64,000 nucleotides of DNA, taken from NCBI GenBank assembly GCA_039105265.1, contig JAPFFF010000015.1:992001-1056000 (forward strand), in the 5' to 3' direction. The stretch's first letter is position 1, and each line of letters starts with the position of its first letter. The position numbers were made by a program, and so were the translations under genes. The stretch comes from Tritrichomonas musculus (taxonomy: Eukaryota > Parabasalia > Tritrichomonadida > Tritrichomonadidae). Positions 19,601 through 27,484 of the stretch are shown piece by piece. The notes below the pieces were generated by a model. It worked only from the letters and a program-made list of their open reading frames with translations. It ran no database searches and was not told where the DNA came from.

Positions 19601-20970
19601 CGCAGAGAGTGAAAACGCCCCGTGCTTCAATGTGTCTTTCGATTCCAACGAGCAACATCAACAACAATAACAACAACATCACCAGCAATGGAAGCAACCA
19701 GAACATTCCGAGCGCCAGCAGCAACAACAGTCTTCACACGAGCCTCAGCACAGCCAACAAGGAGAACAGCGAAGTCATCTGCGGCCTTCCGATGCTTTCA
19801 TCAGAGTCGACAGTTCTCGGCGTCATCGAGCTAAGCTGCAACTGGAAAGTTATGAGTGAAGACATCAAGCTTCTTGACTGCTTCTCTGTTTTTGCGTCAG
19901 TTTCAATTGAAAGGTCGCGCCTTAAAGACCGCGCGAAGTTTGGCCAAGTTGAATTTGAAATGAAAACTTGGATAACAGACAAAGAGCGGAGCATGAAAGG
20001 CCAAATACCGACCAAACTTTTGATTCCAATGGACAAACTATCGAACATTTTAATGGTCAAGTTCGATGCACCTGAATGGGATGGAATTGGCCATTTTAAA
20101 GTAATTTTCGCCATTTTTGACATTTTTGATTTAATGAACTTTTTCAATATAACGAATGAAAAATTGTTCAGGTTCCTCTTCGAAATAAGAAATACATATA
20201 ATAAGGTGCCTTATCATAATTGGCGTCATGCTGTAGACGTAACTCAGTTTACAACGTTCCAGATCTTGGCGGGCGGCCTTGACACAATTTTGACAAAATT
20301 TGAAATTTTCGGAATTTTAATATCTGCTGTTTGTCACGATGCTGACCACGATGGCTTCACCAATATTTATAACGTGAAGGCGGAAACACCTCTGGGTATC
20401 TTATTTAAAAATCAAAGCGTCATGGAAACTCATCATTGCTCGGTCGCTATCAATATCATAACAAAAGATGAATGTAACATTTTTAGTAGCTTATCGTCTG
20501 CGGATAATAAAAATATGTGGACGTTGATCATTAATTTAATTTTGTCTACTGATATGGCTAAGCATTTCGACATTTTAAAGGAATTTAATTCAATTTTCGA
20601 TGAAGGAAAATTTTCAATGGATAATCAGTCGGACAGATTATTATTATTAAAACTTTTACTGAAGTCTAGCGATATTTCTAACGTCGCTCGACCTTTCGAA
20701 TTGGCTGATAAGTGGTGCGACGTCTTATGTGAAGAGTTCTTTAGACAAGGCGATTTGGAAAAGGCTCATGGTATGGAATTTACTTCCCCAAATAACGATA
20801 GAGAACACCTTGATAAACCTAAATCACAGATCGGATTCTACCAATTCGTTTGCTTGCCTTTGTACGAGGCTTTGTCAAAGGCGGTTCCCAAATTAGAATG
20901 CAATGTGAAACAATTATTATCAAACCTCGATAGATGGAAAGAAGAAAAGAACAAAGATGAAGAGAAATAG
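16693..20970 (+). CDS. GAF-domain 3',5'-cyclic nucleotide phosphodiesterase with MNQ repeat
   Basis: 1425 aa. Residues 1-100 are Asn/Gln/Ser-rich and disordered. GAF1 spans about 440-600 (AERCSLFLVDNAHHELVTRF, GRGIVGSCAESGE, LLCIPIYNNRGEITGVTEMI, NKKDEGLFDEDDEKML). GAF2 begins about 612 and its closing strands appear only at about 1025-1080 (LPMLSSESTVLGVIELSC), so an acidic linker and a long MNQ tract are inserted inside it. The catalytic PDEase_I domain (about 1110-1400) has the metal-binding motifs HNWRHAVD (about 1174), HDADHDG (about 1216), SSDISN, and the nucleotide-purine glutamine region QIGFYQF. Expected to hydrolyse cAMP and/or cGMP, with GAF domains sensing cyclic nucleotides. No membrane segment seen. 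Confidence 0.93.
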   Translation: MSSNHFSLAVQPSGKSKSELQISNFNSITNNKNNMKKNKVIVYRGSALSHPKGKNIETGFQQKTSKLGNSDNSFNQHHTTPVVKQPNVSQNRNNAHSQPTSTDVREYFRNISTPLPTLSFDEQFDELVENMDTHPLNEAFEKFTQKLFKSDYSVLWYVQEKQFFSPSFKKSVPKGSGILNSVAESQKYTYSNTQETNLYYQKEIDAVIIPENYSILVIPIIPTNGQSTKFVLQLGREPNKYNYNEKDFSNVSLLQSKLKVYGGILFNQQTELNESSQLIITNMASHDLCVKLKKYFKCDKAEFWCMKQASTSSNKDPQIFVITEETTVNTGDPVATQNVGIIKNCLFDKITINSSNVKALHYYNPQFDGNEESSALAISTMSDSMTTWAVILRGHKNAEKVEIPFTIIEESILNAVFPFALRALRFVVSPPQIDAQLDHFEQRLKALLEVAEILSGVLDLDILLPTIMDRACKLLNAERCSLFLVDNAHHELVTRFHGGLDSAIHLKIGRGIVGSCAESGEIVNIRDAYADQRFDRSVDLATGFTTRSLLCIPIYNNRGEITGVTEMINKKDEGLFDEDDEKMLMAFNVFCGISLDNARLYKASLDLTRQLRSFIQMSVALNTGNETLQSTLEEIMNNIRNIVNASRVTVFLNDENNNTLYEHISIGDPSPYGTMFAQEVAQNRKFMFFDHKEVLGRAQTQQLNAAIERILAAGLDADLMVFGADQFEYEEEEEEVYEDQYAEQYPNVFSPDSIEQPAIPTSNSLNRRSNVRKSATLVADASSLNSSIISSTIMSQTYGMNPNNNAQDQNQPNQMNQMNQMNQMNQMNQMNQMNQMNQMNQMNQMNQMNQMNQMNQMNQMNQMNQMNQMNQMNQMNQMNQMNQMNQMNQMNQMNQMNQMNQMNQMNQMNQMNQMNQMNQMNQMNQMNQMNQMNQMNQAGSDGAGHGSNEGVRFQSGVGAGGGNVGGSEASQRVKTPRASMCLSIPTSNINNNNNNITSNGSNQNIPSASSNNSLHTSLSTANKENSEVICGLPMLSSESTVLGVIELSCNWKVMSEDIKLLDCFSVFASVSIERSRLKDRAKFGQVEFEMKTWITDKERSMKGQIPTKLLIPMDKLSNILMVKFDAPEWDGIGHFKVIFAIFDIFDLMNFFNITNEKLFRFLFEIRNTYNKVPYHNWRHAVDVTQFTTFQILAGGLDTILTKFEIFGILISAVCHDADHDGFTNIYNVKAETPLGILFKNQSVMETHHCSVAINIITKDECNIFSSLSSADNKNMWTLIINLILSTDMAKHFDILKEFNSIFDEGKFSMDNQSDRLLLLKLLLKSSDISNVARPFELADKWCDVLCEEFFRQGDLEKAHGMEFTSPNNDREHLDKPKSQIGFYQFVCLPLYEALSKAVPKLECNVKQLLSNLDRWKEEKNKDEEK
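19135..19503 (+). repeat. 41 tandem 9-bp units encoding (Met-Asn-Gln)41
   Basis: Units are ATGAATCAA or ATGAATCAG, mixed irregularly, with no other variation; the 369-bp array keeps the PDE frame. All reverse frames are also open (Asp/Ser- and His/Leu/Ile-rich), which is a by-product of the repeat and not a gene. Near-identity at the DNA level implies recent slippage expansion. Confidence 0.98.
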
Positions 20971-21604
20971 AATGTGTGTTTAATTATTTTTTATTATTTT
21001 AATTTGTTTATTTAAAAAAGGAATTTTTATTTTAAAATTTTCTTGACATTTTTTTGGATTCATTTATAAATGAGCTTTTGTTCTAAAACATTGATTACCT
21101 AATATGAGAGCTTTGGATATGGTATATAATGCATGACTTTCATAATTGATTTTGCATGATGCTTAATATGTGACATTAAGGATTCTTTATGTCATTTCTA
21201 TGTATTACATCATTTATTTATTAAAATAAACATCGACATGCTTGAATGAAATTCCTGCTCTTTTTAAATGAGTGAGATAGAATCAGTTTTGTTTAAAAAA
21301 AATGCCAGATAATTTTGAGTGATTTTGCATATTGTTTGGAATTCCAAACATACATTTTTTATGCCTTTTTCTATGGAGAACATCATTTATGAATAAGCAA
21401 GAAGGAAAGAAATGCTTAGTTTGAATATTTGGATGAATGCATTTACAAAATCTCATTCAATTGATACACCAAACTGCTTCATTAGTTTAATGAACTAACA
21501 ATGAATAAAAACAAGCAAAAAATAAACAACTATAATGAATATTTATTTACAGCCACATTCATTAGCTCTGGATTGCATTTTTGAATAAAAATGCACCTCA
21601 ATTC

Positions 21605-21647
<43 letters not shown>

Positions 21648-21692
21648 CCCTCATTTTAAAAAACTTTTTTTTTTGAAAAAATATTGATTTAA
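20971..21692. other. Intergenic between convergent genes, with poly(T)39
   Basis: Separates the convergent PDE (+) and RUN protein (-) genes. It contains an uninterrupted run of 39 T at 21609-21647 and shorter T runs just after it, that is poly(A) on the coding strand shortly downstream of the RUN gene stop. This could be a retroposed poly(A) tail, a slippage product or part of the 3' end signal. No gene seen. Confidence 0.6.
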
Positions 21693-24600
21693 TCAAGATT
21701 GCGATGAGATGTATTTGCACAGCTTCTTCATTATGTAGTTCGCTCTGAACTGATCCATCAAAGAACTTTCTTCATAATAATTTGGACTATTCATCAGCGT
21801 CAAGTTGATATGCACGAGCATGAAATATTGATGAATTGACTTTGAATTCAAAGCTTCACTTATCCATGACTCAAACTTCGACTTGGCGGTACCGAAGAAA
21901 GCCTTCGATGCGTTTATTGAGTTCATGTATTTGCTGTAATAAGAAGCCGAATACCTCTGGTCTTGTGACAACTTTTCAAGTACTTCCCAAGCGGTCAAAT
22001 TCAAGAATTTCTTGCTCTTTTTAAGGCCAATTTCAAACTGTCTTGAAATGACCTTAACTGGATCAGTTCCTTGACTAAATAAATCGTCAATTTCTAAGTA
22101 GGCAAAAAGCGGAGTTAGGGCATAACGATTAATATCATCGGCTGATGCGGTTTTGAATAAGGTCGATGAGGATTCAATATTAAAAGTCATTGTGTTTAAA
22201 ATAGGTTCAAGTATCAAAACAAATGTGTCGAGAAATTCATAATTGGAAAACATTGCGGATGGAAGATAAAATTTCGAGGACCATTTATCGGATTTTTTTA
22301 CTTCACGCACAAAATCACCAAGTAAATTCTTTTTTATGAGCATGGTTGAGACAATAGAGGCTTGTTCGCATGTAGTTTGCACTTTATTAATTTCAGTCAC
22401 TATTTGGTCAAGGTCAGGGATAATGGTAGATATTTCTTTCAATGGATCAATGAGTGAAACTGTAGATGATTGGTCAACGAAATCTTTCAAACCGTTCACT
22501 ATAGTACAGGCAACGAGGAAACAGAGACGAACAACATATACGTTGTTCAAATCAAGAGAAGCTGATCCACTTTGTCGAAGTCCTTGGTCAAGTTGAGTAA
22601 ATTCATTGATAAAAGTATTCTTTGGACGACCAGAGTTTGCCAGTTGACTAACATCATATTCTGGATATTCAGAAAACTTAAAGAACGAATCAAGATCAAT
22701 TTTGTCTTCACTGCTCATATTATTTAGTGTAGCTTCAACTGTTTCTTCATCATTTTGATCAACATATGGAAAATCGACAATATCACTTTCTCCATCATCC
22801 CCTATTGTGTTGATCAATGTCTTAATCTGCATAGTTCTCGATCCAGTATTTAAGAATGTTGACATCGACACAAGTGTCTTTGATATAATGTCATTGTAGC
22901 TCGGAACTTTGAAAATTTCACTTTTTTCATCATCCTTGGCCGCATTTGCGTACTTATTCTTAAGATCCGCAAAGGAACGCTCAAGTCGAGCCTCCATATC
23001 AGATGGGATGTTGTAATCGTCATTATTGTCGACTTTTTTAGATTTGTCATTACGGATCGAGTCAAGAGCTTGGCTGGAGATGCTACTTATTCGTCGTTTT
23101 ATTGTGAAACTACGCGCGCGACCTCCAACTGCGTTATTGCTTGAGGTTTCGGATGCAGGTGTAGAGTTTGTTGATTGATTATTTGAATCATCTTCATTTT
23201 TGTTTGAATTTTGATCGTCTTTTTTAATTTCTGTAAATTGGATGGCAGGGAAGGCTGTATCATGCTTCGTTACTGGTGCTTCTTCAATATCTACGCTTTC
23301 AAATGAAAAATCAAAATCTTCTTCTTTCTCAGGTTCGTTCTTAGGAGTAATCGTAGTATTAGAATTAATAATATTTGTTGCTATTTTGTTTTCACTCTCA
23401 TTACTGTCGATAGTGGTTGTTGATACTGTTGGATTTGCTGTGTTGGTTGTAGCTTCTGTATTAGTTGTAGTTACTGGAATAGGTGGTGATACATCAACAT
23501 CTGAGAAGAAACTGCTTTTTCTATTTCCAGTTGGTCTTGAAGCAGGAGCTGTTGCAAATGAGGGAAATGGTTCTGCTGATGCCGCAGCGGCTAGTGACGC
23601 TGAATTATCAGAAGATTTGAGAGATTGTGCTGGTTTCGAAGAATTTACGTTTGGTTTGTTTAAGTTTTGAGTTGGGAGTTCCGGTTGAGACAAATTCATT
23701 TGAATTTTTTGAAATTGAGCTCTCGGATCTAAACTTGATGGCTGCATCGTTCTTTTATTATTCATTTGAGGAATTTGATTTGGGCGGTTCCCTGTAAGTA
23801 TTTGTCCAGAATTTTTTCTCTCAAGAACTTTTCTTTTTTGATCAGATGGAGGTAATGGAGTAGAATTACTGTTATTAATTTGTTGCTGTTTTGCGGGCTG
23901 AGTAGATACTGGTTTTGGATTGATGGTAACAGATGATCTTTGCCGTTGAACTTGATCTGACGTTCGTCTTACAGGTCGCCTTGGATTTGGTGATTGAATT
24001 TCAGCTGAAGTCTGCGATCTTTGAATTTCTTTTGCGTTATTGGCTGCACTATTAGCATTAGAAGTTGGAATTTTGGGTTTAGGACTAAGAGGCTTGACAG
24101 GTTGAGATTGGTTGGATGGAACTTGCTTATTTGAAACTGCTTGAATATGTGAGAATGGAAGACCAATTGTATTTGGCGAATTATTTAAATATGCATATAA
24201 GAATAAAATCCATTTGATCATTTCATCGATTTCTGGAGTTTTGAAATAAATTGGTGATGATTCTGTTTTGCTTATAATAACAAAAGAATTTATCACATTC
24301 TCATTTGACCCAAATTTATGAGGAACCTCATAGCACGGAAGAGCTATTACATTAGGAGATTCAATAGTAATCGTTTTTAATTCTTTTGGCTGATCTTTGT
24401 ATAACGTTTGAAGCTTCCATTTCCCACCCATGAATTGAACACTAGATATAACTTTTATAGGTTTGGAATAATTCTCGCAAAATTGTTCGAAATAATTTGA
24501 ATTGATGCATTCAGATATTTTAACACTATTTAAGAAGATAGTCATTTCTGATTTAGAATTAACAATGTATTCGTACATTTCTTTAATTAGATCATCTTTA

Positions 24601-24884
24601 CTTGATAAGAATGTAATTGAAGGAATAGATTTTGGAAAATTTAAACTTATAGTGCAACGATTGCTTTTTTTTGGAAGAGCTTCGGGTATATAATTTGGAA
24701 GAAAAATCATGAAAGGATAATTCTTTTTATTTGTTGGGTTTAGAAAAAAAAAAGGTCCAACAGTTGTAATATTATATGTATGCTTTTTATGCTGTTCGAT
24801 TTGACATTCAATCTTTTCCCAATTTTTTTGCTTGCATAAAAGCGGAGAAAAATTTGGTGGCAACCCAACTGTAATTTTACTCAT
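21693..24884 (-). CDS. PH-like and C-terminal RUN domain protein
   Basis: 1063 aa. Residues about 20-240 look like a PH-type or lipid-binding module (WKLQTLYKDQPKELKTITIE, VINSFVIISKTESSPIYFKT, then EMIKWILFLYAYL as a closing helix). Residues about 250-660 are disordered, rich in Ser, Asn, Pro and Gln. The last 210 residues fit a RUN domain: WEVLEKLSQD near 975, then the helix KSKFESWISEALNSKSIHQY (about 1002) and YYEESSLM. RUN domains bind small GTPases of the Rap/Rab type and adapt vesicles or motors. Assignment by pattern only. Upstream is an A-rich stretch; the GH35 gene lies 226 bases downstream of the start side on the same strand. Confidence 0.55.
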   Translation of the reverse strand: MSKITVGLPPNFSPLLCKQKNWEKIECQIEQHKKHTYNITTVGPFFFLNPTNKKNYPFMIFLPNYIPEALPKKSNRCTISLNFPKSIPSITFLSSKDDLIKEMYEYIVNSKSEMTIFLNSVKISECINSNYFEQFCENYSKPIKVISSVQFMGGKWKLQTLYKDQPKELKTITIESPNVIALPCYEVPHKFGSNENVINSFVIISKTESSPIYFKTPEIDEMIKWILFLYAYLNNSPNTIGLPFSHIQAVSNKQVPSNQSQPVKPLSPKPKIPTSNANSAANNAKEIQRSQTSAEIQSPNPRRPVRRTSDQVQRQRSSVTINPKPVSTQPAKQQQINNSNSTPLPPSDQKRKVLERKNSGQILTGNRPNQIPQMNNKRTMQPSSLDPRAQFQKIQMNLSQPELPTQNLNKPNVNSSKPAQSLKSSDNSASLAAAASAEPFPSFATAPASRPTGNRKSSFFSDVDVSPPIPVTTTNTEATTNTANPTVSTTTIDSNESENKIATNIINSNTTITPKNEPEKEEDFDFSFESVDIEEAPVTKHDTAFPAIQFTEIKKDDQNSNKNEDDSNNQSTNSTPASETSSNNAVGGRARSFTIKRRISSISSQALDSIRNDKSKKVDNNDDYNIPSDMEARLERSFADLKNKYANAAKDDEKSEIFKVPSYNDIISKTLVSMSTFLNTGSRTMQIKTLINTIGDDGESDIVDFPYVDQNDEETVEATLNNMSSEDKIDLDSFFKFSEYPEYDVSQLANSGRPKNTFINEFTQLDQGLRQSGSASLDLNNVYVVRLCFLVACTIVNGLKDFVDQSSTVSLIDPLKEISTIIPDLDQIVTEINKVQTTCEQASIVSTMLIKKNLLGDFVREVKKSDKWSSKFYLPSAMFSNYEFLDTFVLILEPILNTMTFNIESSSTLFKTASADDINRYALTPLFAYLEIDDLFSQGTDPVKVISRQFEIGLKKSKKFLNLTAWEVLEKLSQDQRYSASYYSKYMNSINASKAFFGTAKSKFESWISEALNSKSIHQYFMLVHINLTLMNSPNYYEESSLMDQFRANYIMKKLCKYISSQS

Positions 24885-25110
24885 TCTAAATCAAAAAAAA
24901 AGAAAAAAAATCTCTTATTGTAAATTTCAAATCTCTTTTTTTGTATCAATTTTCAATTGTGCTATATTCAATTTTTGTGTGTGAAAATTTTGACATTCAA
25001 TAGAAATGGCTTAAACCTATTCACTAATTTAAAAGAAGTTAATAGCAAAAACAATAAATAAATTAACAAATGTGAATAATGACTATTTTTATTTTGATTT
25101 AAATCAATAT

Positions 25111-26910
25111 TTAAACATCGATTTGATGAACGTCATCAAATGACATTGTTCCAACAGAATCTGCTTGGCTTTCAACTTCAAAGATTACAAGCTCATTCTC
25201 TCCGGGATGTAAAAAGAATTTTGGACAGTAAAGAGTACGTTGTGGAGAAACGTTTGCCCAATATCTGCCAATAATATTTCCATTGACAATGGCAATACCT
25301 TTTGAAAATCCAGTTGGATTTAAGAAAGTATCAGCTACTTCATCAACATTGAAAGTTCCTCTATAAAATGAGGGAACTTTTGTTGGCAAGTTTCCTTGTG
25401 TGTATTTAATATCGTTATAATTAGTTAAATTGAATCCTGTCATCGTCCATCCAGTAACCTCTTTATCATCTATTAAGACACCATCTGTAATGCCTTTGAA
25501 TTCAACAAAGTCATATCCATAATTAAATCTTCCTTGATTTTCAACTAAAATATCGAGATCAACATTATCATCAATAGTAAATGATTTTGATCCTTCTTTT
25601 GCATGTTCAATTGTTCCGACATATTTCTTGTTTACAAAGATGTTGGCACGATCATGAACATGAGGAATCTTCATAAGTCCTCCCTTGGTAACCTTTGTTT
25701 GATAAAGAACAAAGCCATAGTCAACATCGAGTGCTTCGAAAGTTTTTGGTTTATCAGCAGTTTCTTTTCTTTGTCCAACAATTGATAATGAATCAAATAA
25801 AGAAACACCTTCTGTAAATTTAACATTTCCGTAGCTTCGCTTAGTTGAGTTTTGAACTTCATATGTAGGAATATTAGGGAAATATTTCTTGATAACATCA
25901 CGAAGAGCTTCCCATTTGGCTGTCATATCGCCTGCTTCACTAAGTGGAGCATCATAATCATATGTAGTTGGATCTGCTTGGAATGAGTTTTTATCACCGT
26001 TTGCACCATTGAAATAGTAAAAGTTTGTTCCACCATAATACATATATAAATTGACATTACCTCCATTTGCAAGCATTGTATCAACAGACGTTGTAATTGT
26101 TTTGATGTCAACTTTATGGTGCTTTTCTTGCCAATGATCTAACCATCCTGTATAATGTTCAGCAACAAAATAAGGCCCTGTTCCGCCATTAAATTCTCTT
26201 TCGAGTTCAAAACGCCACATTGGATCACCAGAACCAAAGTCAACTGAAGCGTATGCGCGAGGCATAATGTTACCGCAATCAAGATTTGATTTATAAGCAC
26301 CATCGTTGGTAAACATCAAAGTTTCTTTTCCGAGGATTGATTCTGTTAAATCACAAAGCATTCCCATATAGGTATGATCACACTTATTATACCATCCATA
26401 TTCATTTTCAACTTGGACCATAATAATTGGTCCGCCTTTATGGTACATATATGGAGCGACTTTGTTTAAAAGAACAGTCATGTAATCTGTAACATGTTTC
26501 ATGTAAACAGGATCAGATGTACGGAAAACAATGTTTTCTTCTCTTAAAAGCCAATATGGAAGACCGCCAAAGTCCCATTCAGCACAGATGAATGGTCCAG
26601 GGCGGAAAATAAGGTATAAATTGTATTTTTGAACAAGTTTGATAAAGCGTTCGATATCTGCCATTCCTTCCCAGTTGAATTGGCCTTTAACAGGTTCATG
26701 AAGGTTCCAAGCGACATATGTTTCAATAACATTCAAACCACCGTTTGCCATTTTCTTAATTGTGTCTTCCCAATAATCTGGGTGCTGCCTAAAGTAGTGG
26801 AAAGCGCCTGATATAAATTGAAATGGTTTACCATCCATTTGAAAATCATTTCCAACTATTGTAAAAGATCTGCAACTAATAAGCGATGTAAAGGCGCAAA
26901 GCAAAAACAT
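25111..26910 (-). CDS. Secreted beta-galactosidase, glycoside hydrolase family 35
   Basis: 599 aa. N-terminal signal peptide (MFLLCAFTSLISCRS) followed at once by the GH35 start FTIVGNDFQMDGKPFQFISG. The catalytic TIM barrel carries GGLNVIETYVAWNLHEP, RPGPFICAEWDFGGLPYWLL, the acid/base motif QVENEYG (Glu170) and the nucleophile region FVAEHYTGWLDHW (Glu251). Also YMYYGGTNFYYFNGAN. The C-terminal 200 residues form jelly-roll beta domains as in other GH35 enzymes (KKYVGTIEH, FYRGTFNVD, KGIAIVNGNIIGRYW). It removes beta-galactosyl residues from glycans or glycoproteins, probably outside the cell or in lysosomes. A TCATAATA stretch just before the ATG may be the initiator. Start chosen because it places the signal peptide first. 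Confidence 0.97.
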   Translation of the reverse strand: MFLLCAFTSLISCRSFTIVGNDFQMDGKPFQFISGAFHYFRQHPDYWEDTIKKMANGGLNVIETYVAWNLHEPVKGQFNWEGMADIERFIKLVQKYNLYLIFRPGPFICAEWDFGGLPYWLLREENIVFRTSDPVYMKHVTDYMTVLLNKVAPYMYHKGGPIIMVQVENEYGWYNKCDHTYMGMLCDLTESILGKETLMFTNDGAYKSNLDCGNIMPRAYASVDFGSGDPMWRFELEREFNGGTGPYFVAEHYTGWLDHWQEKHHKVDIKTITTSVDTMLANGGNVNLYMYYGGTNFYYFNGANGDKNSFQADPTTYDYDAPLSEAGDMTAKWEALRDVIKKYFPNIPTYEVQNSTKRSYGNVKFTEGVSLFDSLSIVGQRKETADKPKTFEALDVDYGFVLYQTKVTKGGLMKIPHVHDRANIFVNKKYVGTIEHAKEGSKSFTIDDNVDLDILVENQGRFNYGYDFVEFKGITDGVLIDDKEVTGWTMTGFNLTNYNDIKYTQGNLPTKVPSFYRGTFNVDEVADTFLNPTGFSKGIAIVNGNIIGRYWANVSPQRTLYCPKFFLHPGENELVIFEVESQADSVGTMSFDDVHQIDV

Positions 26911-27484
26911 TATTATGATATCACCTATTTAAAAATAAAATTTTGAATGTTTTCGTAACTGAAGCCTTTTTAAAATTCAATTGCTGAAATTTTTCATCAT
27001 TGAAAATTTCAATTAAGTTCTTTTATTCAATTCCAATTTCTTTTTTGCGATTTTTCTTTTTTTATTTATAAGTTATTTTGTGGTAAATGAATTACACATC
27101 ATATATGCAATTAATTTTAAAGCATGTATTGGAATAAGCAAATGACATTTGCTATATTTATTTTAATTTTAAATAAAAACTAACGTTTGATCCAAAAGAC
27201 TTAATTCGCAATAAACCCAAGCTTGAATTTGGGCTTCGAGTATATTTAGGCACAAATTATATTGTCTTCATAAATCATTAAATATTCACAGAGAGAAAGG
27301 AAAATGCGAAGCAGATCCAATGGCTCTAATCATATTCTTTTTTGAATTCTTCGATAATTATAAGCAATTTTTGTTTTTCGTGAAAAATATGTTTTTTATA
27401 CTGGTCGGCCAGTTATATATTTAAAATTAATTCGCTTGAGAAAAATTTTATAAAATCATTCAAAAAAATCTTATAAAATCATAA
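26911..27484. other. Divergent promoter region
   Basis: 574 bp between the GH35 (-) and Prp16 (+) starts. Only A/T-rich sequence with TCATAAATG at the helicase start (initiator-like). No other feature recognised. Confidence 0.4.

Noticed and set aside
19042-19648. Long minus-strand frames opposite the MNQ repeat (His/Leu/Ile- and Ser/Asp-repeats)
   Set aside because: They are automatic by-products of a 9-bp repeat lacking stops in any frame.
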